From Bacillota bacterium (lineage in GTDB: Bacteria > Bacillota > Clostridia > Tissierellales > Peptoniphilaceae), in contig JAQYDN010000023.1 of assembly GCA_028724185.1 (NCBI GenBank), positions 1-55,933 on the forward strand: a stretch of DNA of 55,933 nucleotides. The letters are read 5' to 3'. Below the pieces are notes generated by a model. That model saw only the letters and a list, made by a program, of their open reading frames with translations, had not been told where the DNA came from and did no database searches. Made by a program: the position numbers and the translations under genes. Below are positions 34,221-43,095 of this stretch, piece by piece. Position 1 is the stretch's first letter; each line of letters starts with the position of its first letter.

Positions 34221-34249
34221 TTGACGAATTGGTGTATCATATTGATAAT
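34221..34249 (+). promoter_or_regulatory. Promoter of the yraN-comM-dprA-topA unit
   Basis: TTGACG at 34221-34226 and GATAAT at 34244-34249 with a 17-nt spacer. A hairpin (34247-34256 with 34262-34271) lies at the expected transcript start, and a ~100-nt leader precedes yraN. Confidence 0.75.
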
Positions 34250-34363
34250 GAGGTAAATCGATTGCCTCATTCCAAAATGTCTTTTGAGCGGACGATAAAG
34301 TGCATCGAAGTGATCGGTGCGCAATATACGCCCGCTTACGATTTGTATATAAAGGAGAGCCGC

Positions 34364-34723
34364 GTGGATTTGGGAAAAACCGGCGAGATCTTGGCGTCGC
34401 GCTTTTTGGAGGATCGCGGATACGACATTCTTGAGAGGAATTTTCGATTTGCCCGTGGTGAAATCGATATCATCAGTTACAAGGAAGGTGTGCTGGTCTT
34501 TACGGAGGTGAAGACGAGGAGCAGTCGTCGCTACGGAAGGCCGCTCGATGCGGTCGATGTGTTTAAGCGGAGACAGATTTACAAGACGGCCGAATACTAT
34601 TTGTCGAGCCGGTCCGTAGGCTATCGCGAGGTGCGTTTTGACGTGATCGAGGTGTTTATCGGCGAGAAATCGATGATTCATTATATAAAGAATGCGTTTG
34701 ACGGCAACGATTTGGAGGAATGA
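34364..34723 (+). CDS. yraN: YraN family protein (UPF0102, putative endonuclease)
   Basis: A 119-residue protein with a restriction-endonuclease-like fold; role unproven, with possible DNA processing function. The family pattern is clear: 'GKTGEILASRFLEDRGYDILERNFRF', 'GEIDIISYKEGVLVFTEVKTR' with the Asp and Glu-x-Lys of a PD-ExK type nuclease, and 'YKTAEYYL'. The frame is open upstream to 34211, but that part covers the promoter; GTG 34364 with AAGGAGA 5 nt before it gives the standard family length. comM starts 1 nt after its stop, an arrangement common in Firmicutes, though rnhB, often just upstream, is missing. Confidence 0.88.
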   Translation: MDLGKTGEILASRFLEDRGYDILERNFRFARGEIDIISYKEGVLVFTEVKTRSSRRYGRPLDAVDVFKRRQIYKTAEYYLSSRSVGYREVRFDVIEVFIGEKSMIHYIKNAFDGNDLEE

Positions 34724-34724
34724 G

Positions 34725-36251
34725 ATGTATGCCAGAGCAAAGACCTGTAGTCTGGAGGGACTCGACGGTTTTGTCGTCGAGGTGGAGTGTGATTTAAGCC
34801 GAGGCCTTCCGCGGTTTCTAATGGTCGGTCTGCCCGATGCGCAAATTCGCGAATCGAGCGAACGCGTCCACGCGGCGATTAAAAATATCGGCCTGCCCTA
34901 TCCTCAACAGCGCATTACGGTCAACTTGTCGCCCGCCAATCGCAGGAAGGACGGATCTCAAATGGACCTCGCGATCGCCGTCTCCGTCTTGACGGCACAA
35001 GGCTTGTGTGATCCCGAAGTCGTCGATTCGTTCGTTTTTCTCGGCGAACTGCAGTTAAACGGCGAGATTTCGGGGATTAAGGGGGCACTCCCGATGGTCG
35101 CCTCGCTCAGGGAGTGCGGCTACCGGAAATTTATCGTTCCGGAAGAAAATAAGCAGGAGACCGCCGTCATCGGAGATGTGGACATCTACCCCGCGTCGAA
35201 TTTAAGGGACGTGGTGTCGCTGTTAAACGGCAAGGAGAGTATCACCGTCGCGGAGCGCGTCGTCTCGGAGGAGGCGGGGCGCTCGTATGATTATGATTTT
35301 TCAGATATCAAAGGGCAGGCGCAGCTGAAGAGGGCGCTCGAGGTTGCGGCGGCCGGCGGACACAATTTGCTTATGATCGGCCCGCCGGGGAGCGGAAAGA
35401 GCATGAGTGCTAAGCGTTTGCCTACGATCCTTCCGAGGATGGACTTCGACGAGGCGATCGAGGTGACGAAGATTTATTCGGTCTCGGGAGAGCTTTCGGA
35501 GCATCGACTGATGACGGAACGGCCGTTTCGCGCGCCGCACCATACCGCCTCCGGCGTGTCGTTGATCGGCGGCGGACGCATTCCGAAACCGGGGGAGATC
35601 TCGCTTGCGCATCGCGGCGTCTTGTTTCTCGACGAATTACCCGAGTTTCAATCGCGGGTGCTCGAGGTGCTCAGGCAGCCGATGGAAGACGGACACATAC
35701 ATATTTCGCGGGCGTCGGCGCGGCTCGAATTTCCGTCGGATTTTCAACTCGTCGCGTCGATGAACCCGTGTCCGTGCGGGTACTACCAGGACCCGGGGCA
35801 CGAGTGCAGCTGCAGTATGCAGCAGATTAAGACGTATTTGGGGAAGATTTCGCATCCGTTGCTCGACCGCATCGACCTGCAGGTCGAAGTGAGGCCCGTG
35901 AGTTACGACGAGATGAAGACGCACGAGCGGGGCGAGACGTCGGAGGTCGTGCGGGGGCGCGTAGAGAAGGCGAGGGCGTTTCAGGCCGAGCGGTTTAAGG
36001 ATACGGGCATCAAGACGAATGCCGATATTCCGGATAACCTGGTCGAGCGGTACTGTCGATTGTCGCCGCAGTCTCAAAAACTGTTAGATCTCGCGTATAA
36101 AAAGTATAAGTTCAGCGGGCGCTCGATCCACAAGATCTTAAAGGTAGCGCGCACCGTCGCGGATTTGAAGTGTCAGAACGCGATCGGCGACGAGGACGTG
36201 TTGGAAGCGATTCGGTATAAGACTGTCGAGGGAAAATATTGGTCAGAATAA
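34725..36251 (+). CDS. comM: ComM/YifB family Mg-chelatase-like AAA+ ATPase
   Basis: A 508-residue hexameric helicase-type ATPase; in naturally competent bacteria ComM promotes branch migration during integration of incoming DNA. N-terminal Lon-protease-like fold ('VGLPDAQIRESSERV'), Walker A 'GPPGSGKSM' near residue 218, Walker B 'GVLFLDELPEF', and the zinc-type cysteines 'MNPCPCGYYQDPGHECSC'. The Mg-chelatase C-terminal domain closes it. ATG 34725 follows GGAGG by 6 nt. It overlaps dprA by 13 nt. Confidence 0.95.
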   Translation: MYARAKTCSLEGLDGFVVEVECDLSRGLPRFLMVGLPDAQIRESSERVHAAIKNIGLPYPQQRITVNLSPANRRKDGSQMDLAIAVSVLTAQGLCDPEVVDSFVFLGELQLNGEISGIKGALPMVASLRECGYRKFIVPEENKQETAVIGDVDIYPASNLRDVVSLLNGKESITVAERVVSEEAGRSYDYDFSDIKGQAQLKRALEVAAAGGHNLLMIGPPGSGKSMSAKRLPTILPRMDFDEAIEVTKIYSVSGELSEHRLMTERPFRAPHHTASGVSLIGGGRIPKPGEISLAHRGVLFLDELPEFQSRVLEVLRQPMEDGHIHISRASARLEFPSDFQLVASMNPCPCGYYQDPGHECSCSMQQIKTYLGKISHPLLDRIDLQVEVRPVSYDEMKTHERGETSEVVRGRVEKARAFQAERFKDTGIKTNADIPDNLVERYCRLSPQSQKLLDLAYKKYKFSGRSIHKILKVARTVADLKCQNAIGDEDVLEAIRYKTVEGKYWSE

Positions 36252-37318
36252 GTGAACGCGCTCGAAATTTGTTGCTTCATCTGTCGCTCGCCGGCATGTC
36301 GAACGACGAGCTGTTGCAAGTGTACGGTTCGATGGATGAGGATATGGGAGAAGAGCGACAACTTTCCTTTTCGCCCACGTTCGGCTCGAAGCGTTTGGCA
36401 AACAAGGTCCGGTCGTTGCTCGACGAGGATGTGTCGAAGCGCCGCGAAGTAATCGAGAACAGGGGGATCTATGCGCTCGTCGTGGGCGATGATTTTTATC
36501 CGGAAAAGCTCGCGCTCTCTCCGAATCCGCCGGTCGTGATGTATGCGATTGGAAATCTCGAGTTGATGGCGCGTCCTTCAATTTCGGTGGTCGGCGCGAG
36601 AAAGCACACGTCTTACGGTGCGAAGATGTGTAAAAAGTTCGTCGGAGAACTCGCCGAACGAGGTCTTGTGATTGTAAGCGGTCTCGCCCTCGGTATCGAT
36701 AAATTGGCGCATCAGGCCGCACTCGAGGCGGCGGGCGATACGATCGCGGTCTTGGGAAACGGAATCGGCGAGTGTTACCCCAAGAGCAACAGGGATATCT
36801 ACGAACGAATCGTGGAGCGCGGTCTCGTCTTGAGCGAATACCCGCCCTTTACGCCGCCGAAGCCGTTTCGCTTTCCCGAACGAAACCGCATCATCGCGGC
36901 GCTCGGAGACGGGACGCTCGTAGTCGAGGCGAAGGAGAGGAGCGGATCGCTCATTACCGCAAGGCTCGCAGCCGAATGCGGCAGAGAGGTCTTCGCCATC
37001 TGCGGGAATCTCGATTCGGTCTATAGCAAGGGGACGAATCGACTGATTATGGACGGAGCTCAAATGGTTTTGTCCTGTGACGATATATGTCAAAATCCGG
37101 TTTATCGACTCGAAGAAAAGAAAAAAGAACGCGATTTAACCGAACTCTCTTTGGAAGAAAAAACATTGTATGGTAGTATAGAAAACGGCAATCAGAATAC
37201 GGACGCCCTCGTGGCGGATCTCGGGTGGAATATTACCGAGGTATTATCTGTCTTGACGGTGCTTGAACTCAAAAACGTCATTACAGGTGTCGATAGCGGA
37301 TGTATTGAAATCATATAA
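36239..37318 (+). CDS. dprA: DNA-processing protein DprA
   Basis: Loads RecA on incoming single-stranded DNA in transformation. The Rossmann-like domain shows 'SVVGARKHTSYG', 'IVSGLALGIDKLAHQAALEA', 'VLGNGIGECYPKSNR', 'LSEYPPFTPPKPFRFPERNRI' and 'VVEAKERSGSLITA', all hallmarks, plus an N-terminal helical region and a C-terminal winged-helix (about residues 300-359). TTG 36239, inside the end of comM, is the start that keeps the full N-terminus; GAGGGA lies upstream. It also occurs in non-competent bacteria, so presence alone does not prove transformation. Confidence 0.94.
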   Translation: MVRISERARNLLLHLSLAGMSNDELLQVYGSMDEDMGEERQLSFSPTFGSKRLANKVRSLLDEDVSKRREVIENRGIYALVVGDDFYPEKLALSPNPPVVMYAIGNLELMARPSISVVGARKHTSYGAKMCKKFVGELAERGLVIVSGLALGIDKLAHQAALEAAGDTIAVLGNGIGECYPKSNRDIYERIVERGLVLSEYPPFTPPKPFRFPERNRIIAALGDGTLVVEAKERSGSLITARLAAECGREVFAICGNLDSVYSKGTNRLIMDGAQMVLSCDDICQNPVYRLEEKKKERDLTELSLEEKTLYGSIENGNQNTDALVADLGWNITEVLSVLTVLELKNVITGVDSGCIEII

Positions 37319-37342
37319 TGTTCGAAGGAATAGAGGGATATT

Positions 37343-39433
37343 TTGTCAAGGAATTTAATTATCGTAGAGTCCCCGACGAAGGCGAAGACGATACGGAAGA
37401 TGGCGGGGAGCCACTATAAGGTCGTCGCCACGGTAGGTCACGTTCGCGACCTGCCCAAGTCGAAGCTGGGCATCGATACGGAAAATAATTACGAGCCGAA
37501 GTATATTAATATTCGAGGCAAGGGTCCTATTATCAAGGATTTAAAAAAAGAAGCGAAGAAGGCCGGAAAAGTGCTCTTGGCGACTGACCCGGATAGGGAA
37601 GGAGAGGCCATCAGCTGGCATTTGACGCATATCTTGGATATGGATCCGAACGAAAATGTCCGCATTTCGTTTAACGAGATTACAAAGGATGCGGTTAAAA
37701 AAGGGATTAAGAACCCGCGGCCGATCGATATGGAACTGGTCGATGCACAACAGGCCAGGCGTATCTTGGACCGCCTCGTGGGGTATAAAATAAGTCCCTT
37801 ATTATGGAAGAAAGTGAAGTCTGGGTTAAGTGCGGGGCGCGTTCAATCGGTCGTCTTGAAGATTATCTGCGACAGGGAGGAACAGATCGGCGAGTTCGAA
37901 CCTTCCGAATATTGGACGATTATGGCGAAGGTTTTAAAGAACCGCCGCTTCCTCGAAGCGAAGTACGCCGGCATATTGGAGGGGGACCGCATCAAGTCGG
38001 TCGAGCTGGACAGCAAAGAAGCCGCCGATGCCGTTTTAAAGCGCCTCGACAAGGAGTACTTTACGGTTCACGACGTGCAAAAAGGATCGCGCAAGCGCCG
38101 CACGCTCGCGCCGTTTACGACCTCGACGATGCAGCAGGAGGCGAACAAGCGACTGAATTTTTCGACGCGCAGAACCATGCAGGTCGCGCAGAGGCTCTAC
38201 GAGGGGATCACGATTCCGGGGGAGGGTTCCGTCGGTTTGATCACATACATGCGTACGGACTCGACGCGTATTTCCGCGCAGGTCGTCGAAAAGACGAAAG
38301 ATTATATCCTGTCGAATTACGGGAAGGAGTATTCGAACCCCTCGACGTGGTCCAAGAAAAAAGAGAATACGCAGGACGCCCACGAGTGTATTCGACCGGC
38401 CGATGTAACGCGCACACCTTACGAGTTAAAGGACAGCCTCGGACGGGACGAGTATCGCCTGTATCAGTTGATTTGGTCGAGATTTGTCGCCTCTCAAATG
38501 ACCGCCGCGGTCTATGCGACCCAAAAGGTGAAACTCTTGAGCAAGAAAGAGGTCTTTCAATTAAACGGCAATACGCTCACCTTCGACGGTTTTCTGAGGG
38601 TGCTTCCTTCGAAGGATCAAAAGGATAAGGAGATCCCGGCGCTTGAAAAGGGAGAAAAGCTCAAGGTCAAGGATATTTTGCCCGAGCAACACTTTACGCA
38701 GCCGCCGGCGAGGTACAACGAAGCGTCTTTGATTAAATTGCTCGAGGAATTGGGGATCGGTCGCCCGAGTACCTACGCGCCCATCATCAACACGCTCCTC
38801 GCGCGCTACTATGTCGTCATGGAGGAAAAGCGATTTGTCCCGACGGAGCTCGGAGAGACGGTCAACGGCTTGCTCACGGAATATTTCCCGATGTTTGTCG
38901 ACGAGGACTTTACGGCGAAGATGGAACACAGTTTGGACGCGGTCGCAGAGGGCGACATCAAGTGGCAAGATGCCGTCGATCCCGTCTATAAACAACTTAT
39001 GGTCTATTTGGAGCAGGCGGAAAAGGAGATCGAAAAAGTCGAAATTCGCGACGAGCCGACCGACGTCGTCTGTGAAAAGTGCGGCCGAAACATGGTTATC
39101 AAGATGGGCCGCTACGGAAAATTTCTCGCCTGTCCCGGATTTCCGGAGTGTCGCAACACCAAGCCGCTCGTCGAGAAGATCGGCGTCAAGTGCCCGAAGT
39201 GCGACGAGGGCGAAATTGTCGTCAAGCGCAGCAAAAAAGGGCGAAAATTCTACGGTTGCGATCGATACCCCGATTGCGACTTTGTCTCCTGGGATCGCCC
39301 GATCGATGAGACGTGTCCGAAGTGCGGGAGTATTTTAACCGAGCGCGACACGCGCAAGGGGAAGAGGATCAAATGTCATAATCAGGAATGTGATTACGTC
39401 AAATGGGAGAAATCGGATGATGGCGAAAAATGA
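37343..39433 (+). CDS. topA: DNA topoisomerase I
   Basis: Relaxes negative supercoils. The 696-residue type IA enzyme has the Toprim domain at the N-terminus ('LIIVESPTKAKTI', acidic 'ATDPDREGEAISWHL'), the catalytic tyrosine Y302 in 'LITYMRTDSTR', and three C-terminal four-cysteine zinc ribbons from about residue 575. TTG 37343 follows GAGGGA. The dprA-topA pair is conserved in Firmicutes. Its stop overlaps the start of the pilus ATPase gene by 17 nt, so topA and the pilus operon are linked. Confidence 0.97.
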   Translation: MSRNLIIVESPTKAKTIRKMAGSHYKVVATVGHVRDLPKSKLGIDTENNYEPKYINIRGKGPIIKDLKKEAKKAGKVLLATDPDREGEAISWHLTHILDMDPNENVRISFNEITKDAVKKGIKNPRPIDMELVDAQQARRILDRLVGYKISPLLWKKVKSGLSAGRVQSVVLKIICDREEQIGEFEPSEYWTIMAKVLKNRRFLEAKYAGILEGDRIKSVELDSKEAADAVLKRLDKEYFTVHDVQKGSRKRRTLAPFTTSTMQQEANKRLNFSTRRTMQVAQRLYEGITIPGEGSVGLITYMRTDSTRISAQVVEKTKDYILSNYGKEYSNPSTWSKKKENTQDAHECIRPADVTRTPYELKDSLGRDEYRLYQLIWSRFVASQMTAAVYATQKVKLLSKKEVFQLNGNTLTFDGFLRVLPSKDQKDKEIPALEKGEKLKVKDILPEQHFTQPPARYNEASLIKLLEELGIGRPSTYAPIINTLLARYYVVMEEKRFVPTELGETVNGLLTEYFPMFVDEDFTAKMEHSLDAVAEGDIKWQDAVDPVYKQLMVYLEQAEKEIEKVEIRDEPTDVVCEKCGRNMVIKMGRYGKFLACPGFPECRNTKPLVEKIGVKCPKCDEGEIVVKRSKKGRKFYGCDRYPDCDFVSWDRPIDETCPKCGSILTERDTRKGKRIKCHNQECDYVKWEKSDDGEK

Positions 39434-40751
39434 TATTCAAGACATTGGCAGGCGCTTAGGCGTCCGTTATGTGAGTGAAAAAGACGACATCTTATATGTG
39501 AACGCGGACGAGCCGTCGCCGGAGCTGCGCGACGATCTTCGCGACGTCGTCGGCAAGGAGGTATGCTTTGTCGACGACGGTGAATTATTGAGACGAGAAG
39601 AGAACTGCAGCGGCGCGCGTGTCGATGTAGTTCGTTTGAGTGAGACAATTTTAGATGATGCGGTTAAAGAGTGCTGTTCCGACGTACATATCGAACCCGC
39701 CGACGCAGGTTGGCGGATTCGTATGCGCCGCAACGGCACTCTATTTTTATACGGACATTATCCGGAGGCGATCTATTCCGAATTTGTTACGCGCATAAAG
39801 ATCCTCGCGCGCATGAATATCGGGGAGAGAAGACGACCGCAGGACGGACGGTTCACACACAACTACCTTGAGCAGACGGTCGACATACGCGTTTCCGCGA
39901 TTCCCGTAAAGGGAAAGGAAAAACTGGTGTTGCGCCTACTGGACCGTGCGGGACTCGACTACTCCCCGGAAGGGATCGGCCTTGCCGGGGAGAATCTTTC
40001 CCTCGTCCATACGCTCCTGAGGCAACCGCTCGGCTTAGTTTTAATTTGCGGACCGACGGGTTCGGGGAAAACATCGACGCTCTATACCTTCCTTAAGATT
40101 CTCAATACCGTGGAGCGAAACATCCTGACGATCGAGGACCCCGTCGAGTTTGCAATCGAAGGCATTAATCAGATGCAGGTAAATCCCAAAGCGGACATCA
40201 CCTTTACCTCCGGCCTCGAGGCGATGCTCAGGCAGGATCCCGAGGTGATGATGGTGGGTGAGATCCGTTCGAAGGAGACGGCGGAGATTGCACTGCGCTC
40301 GTCGATTACGGGACACTTGATCTTTTCCACGCTGCACACGACCGACTCGCCGTCCGCGATTATCCGTCTCATGGACATGGGAATCGAACCCTATATGATT
40401 TCGGCGGGCGTCATCGGCATTATCTCTCAACGGCTCGTTCGAACGCTTTGCCCGCACTGTAAGCGGGCCGTTCATACGAAAGATACATATTTTCAGATCG
40501 AGGGTACGACGTATGAGGGCGTCGGATGTCCTCATTGCACGGACGGTTACTCGGGGCGGGAGGCGATTTTCGAGATTATGCCCTTAAGCGAGTCGATGCG
40601 CGCGCTGATCAAACCCGGCGTGACGCTCGATACCTTGCGGCGCGCCGCGCGGGAAAACGGAATGGTGCCGCTGAAAGAGGCGCTTCGGGAAAAAATCGCG
40701 AAGGGAACGATCGATCTCGACGAAGGCTATAGGACAATTATGACGATGTAG
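39417..40751 (+). CDS. pilB: Type IV pilus assembly ATPase PilB (GspE family)
   Basis: The hexameric motor for pilus extension, about 444 residues. Walker A 'GPTGSGKTST' at residue 212, Asp box 'TIEDPVEFAIEGINQ', Walker B 'MMVGEIRSKETAEIA', His box 'GHLIFSTLHTTDSPSA', and a zinc-binding tetracysteine (CPHC...CPHC) near residue 345. The N-terminal MshEN-type region is short. ATG 39417 (GGGAG 7 nt upstream) overlaps topA; ATG 39420 is equally possible. The zinc site marks it as an assembly ATPase rather than the retraction motor PilT. Confidence 0.94.
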   Translation: MMAKNDIQDIGRRLGVRYVSEKDDILYVNADEPSPELRDDLRDVVGKEVCFVDDGELLRREENCSGARVDVVRLSETILDDAVKECCSDVHIEPADAGWRIRMRRNGTLFLYGHYPEAIYSEFVTRIKILARMNIGERRRPQDGRFTHNYLEQTVDIRVSAIPVKGKEKLVLRLLDRAGLDYSPEGIGLAGENLSLVHTLLRQPLGLVLICGPTGSGKTSTLYTFLKILNTVERNILTIEDPVEFAIEGINQMQVNPKADITFTSGLEAMLRQDPEVMMVGEIRSKETAEIALRSSITGHLIFSTLHTTDSPSAIIRLMDMGIEPYMISAGVIGIISQRLVRTLCPHCKRAVHTKDTYFQIEGTTYEGVGCPHCTDGYSGREAIFEIMPLSESMRALIKPGVTLDTLRRAARENGMVPLKEALREKIAKGTIDLDEGYRTIMTM

Positions 40752-40758
40752 GTGATTT

Positions 40759-41949
40759 ATGAAATTTAAGTATAAGGCGATCGATCCGTCCGCTGCGGTC
40801 GTGAGCGGAGAACTCGTCGCCGAGACGAAAGAAGACGCTGAATTTCAGTTGCACGCGCAAAAACTTCGCATCGTGCACATGCGCGAGGCGCGATTTTTCG
40901 ATCGCGATCTACATATAAAGCGCGCGATCTCCTCCAAAGATCTGTCGATCTTGTTTTCTCAGTTGGCCCTTATGACCGAGGGCGGGCTCGACATCGTCGC
41001 CTCGCTCGAGCTGATCGAAAGGCGCTCGAAGGGATTTGAGCGAAAAAAGCTCGCGGAGATGATGCGCTCGATCGAGCGGGGGAAGCTCTTATCGGAGGCG
41101 GCAGAAGATGCGGATTGTTTTCCGGCATTTGTGCCGGGGATGTTGAAGAGCGGCGAGGCGTCCGGTCGCCTGCCCGTGATCTTCCGGCAGTTGGCGGATT
41201 ATTTTAAGGACGAACACGAGATGAAACAGACGATGACGAACGCGCTTGCTTATCCCGTCATCCTGATGATCACTTCGTTCATCGTCCTGCACATCGTCTT
41301 ACAGACGGTTCTTCCGGTCTTTACGGACGTTTTCGACTCTCAAGACGCCCAACTGCCCGGGGCGACGCGCGCGCTGATCGCACTTTCCGAGCATCTCAAG
41401 GCGTACGGATTTGTGTATCTGGCCTGTGTAAGCGCGGCGGTTTTGGTACTTATCTTCTTAAAAAACTACGAAAGGACCAAGATACCGTTTCAAAAATTTA
41501 TTTATTACTTCCCGCTTTCAAAGCCCTTTCACCGAGATCCGTTCGAACTTCGATTTTTGCGCACAGTCAAGATGCAAATCGACAACGGCGTCGACGTGCT
41601 CCACATTTTCCGACATGCCGAGGCCTCGGAACCCAATGCGTATATCGCCGAAAGGCTTCGCGGCGCCGTGGACGGATTGATGACGGGCGAGTCGTTTGCG
41701 CGCGTCATGTCGAAGAGCCGTCTGTTTAAGGACGATCACTGTGCCTTTATCGCTCTGGGCGAGGAGTCTTCGGCCCTTTCCGAGATGTTCGGCGTCGCAA
41801 TTCATCTGGAGGAGTTCGAGCAAAAAAATCGCGCCGAACGCATCGCCGCTTACATAGAGCCCGTCTTAATTATTATTATGGCGGGGATCGTCGGATTTAT
41901 CATCTTTTCGATCGCCATTCCCATGTTCGACATGGTCAATCAATTTTAG
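40759..41949 (+). CDS. pilC: Type IV pilus inner membrane platform protein PilC (GspF family)
   Basis: A 396-residue platform protein that couples PilB to pilin extrusion. Two GspF domains are seen: the first with 'LFSQLALMTEGGLDIVASLELI' and 'MLKSGEASGRLPVIFRQLADY', the second with 'FLRTVKMQIDNGVDVLHIF' and 'FIALGEESSALSEMF'. Three membrane segments lie around residues 170-195, 215-235 and 370-390. It starts 8 nt after pilB. Confidence 0.94.
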   Translation: MKFKYKAIDPSAAVVSGELVAETKEDAEFQLHAQKLRIVHMREARFFDRDLHIKRAISSKDLSILFSQLALMTEGGLDIVASLELIERRSKGFERKKLAEMMRSIERGKLLSEAAEDADCFPAFVPGMLKSGEASGRLPVIFRQLADYFKDEHEMKQTMTNALAYPVILMITSFIVLHIVLQTVLPVFTDVFDSQDAQLPGATRALIALSEHLKAYGFVYLACVSAAVLVLIFLKNYERTKIPFQKFIYYFPLSKPFHRDPFELRFLRTVKMQIDNGVDVLHIFRHAEASEPNAYIAERLRGAVDGLMTGESFARVMSKSRLFKDDHCAFIALGEESSALSEMFGVAIHLEEFEQKNRAERIAAYIEPVLIIIMAGIVGFIIFSIAIPMFDMVNQF

Positions 41950-41959
41950 GAGGTATATT

Positions 41960-42328
41960 GTGAAGAAAAAGGCTTTTACATTGATCGAGTTAATCATCGT
42001 CATCGCCATCTTGGCGCTGCTCATCGCGATCGCCATACCGCGTTATCAAAATTCGAACCTGAGCGCGCAGGCGACGACGCATAACGCCAATGTGCGCGTG
42101 ATCAAAAACGCGGCTATTCTGTATTCCATCGACCATCCGGACGATACCGACATTTCAGAGGATGAGATCGAATCGTATCTGGAGGGGAAAAAATTTCCGA
42201 AACCGGCCAAGGCATTGGGAAAGGGAAAGAAGTTTACCGTAAAAGTCAAAAACGGCGAAGTCAAGGTATCGCCCGGCCCCGTAAAAGTTGAGAAAAATAA
42301 ACTGGTCGAAGACACGGCACAACCATGA
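41960..42328 (+). CDS. pilA: Type IV major pilin (ComGC/PilA-like)
   Basis: A 122-residue prepilin. The leader 'MKKKA' is followed by 'FTLIELIIVIAILALLIAIAIP', with Glu at mature position 5. The small C-terminal domain is Lys-rich with a repeated 'KV-P' pattern and no cysteine pair. AGGAGG 6 nt before GTG 41960 is the strongest ribosome binding site of the block, as expected for the major subunit. Its stop overlaps the pilD start (ATGA). Confidence 0.9.
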   Translation: MKKKAFTLIELIIVIAILALLIAIAIPRYQNSNLSAQATTHNANVRVIKNAAILYSIDHPDDTDISEDEIESYLEGKKFPKPAKALGKGKKFTVKVKNGEVKVSPGPVKVEKNKLVEDTAQP

Positions 42329-43032
42329 TGTGGCTGATAGATGCCCTTATCTTTATGATGGGGGCCTCAATCGCCTCTTTCTTCAATCTCTTTCTCGAGC
42401 GTCGGGAGAGGGGAGAAGGCTGGATCGCGAAGAGGAGTCATTGCGACGCGTGCGGAACCGAGATCGGAGGACTTTATCTGGTTCCCGTATTCGGCTATTT
42501 TCTGGCGAGAGGGACGTGTCGTTGTGGGGCGAGGATCCCGCGAAGACATCCGCTTACCGAATGTTTCGGCGGTCTCGTATGGGTACTCCAGATCCATATC
42601 ATGACGATAAAGGGCGCATTTTCTTATGCCTATATAGTATGGATCACTTTTTTGCTCTATTTGGCGCTCGAAGATATTTTGTTTCGCGAGGTGTATACGC
42701 AAGAACTCGTCGTCGCATTCGCGCTATCTCTTCTCGCGACGTTTCGGTATGGCGAATGGCATATATTGAGCGGATTATTTATGGTCGCGCTTCTGGCTAT
42801 GATTTATTTTCTTTTTAAGCGCGGATTCGGCGAGGGAGACATCTACTATGGCAGTCTCATCGCCCTGTCCGTTCCCGGCGTATGGCAGACTTATCTATAT
42901 TTCACGGCGAGTGTCTGTCTCGCGGCTTCAATGGGCGCCATCTATCATGTAAAGTACGGATTAAAGGATGGAAAAGTGCCGATGTACCCTTTTTTTCTAT
43001 TGGGCTGGAGCGTCGTTCGATACTTTTTTTAG
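42325..43032 (+). CDS. pilD: Prepilin peptidase PilD
   Basis: A 235-residue integral membrane aspartic peptidase that cleaves prepilin leaders and may methylate the new N-terminus. The N-terminal cytoplasmic domain holds two zinc CxxC-like pairs (CDAC, CRC) around 'GGLYLVPVFGYFLARG'. The catalytic aspartates are in 'LALEDILFREVY' and the 'FGEGDIYYG' GxGD motif. At least six membrane segments are visible. It should process all pilins of this window. Confidence 0.92.
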   Translation: MMWLIDALIFMMGASIASFFNLFLERRERGEGWIAKRSHCDACGTEIGGLYLVPVFGYFLARGTCRCGARIPRRHPLTECFGGLVWVLQIHIMTIKGAFSYAYIVWITFLLYLALEDILFREVYTQELVVAFALSLLATFRYGEWHILSGLFMVALLAMIYFLFKRGFGEGDIYYGSLIALSVPGVWQTYLYFTASVCLAASMGAIYHVKYGLKDGKVPMYPFFLLGWSVVRYFF

Positions 43033-43072
43033 TAAAATAGAAGCTTATCATAAAATCATCGCTCGACTGGGT

Positions 43073-43078
43073 TATAAT
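43073..43078 (+). promoter_or_regulatory. Putative -10 element before the PilM-PilN gene
   Basis: TATAAT 17 nt upstream of the start codon; no good -35 box. The very short predicted leader leaves room only for AGGAGGA. Confidence 0.4.
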
Positions 43079-43095
43079 ACATACAGGAGGAAGAG

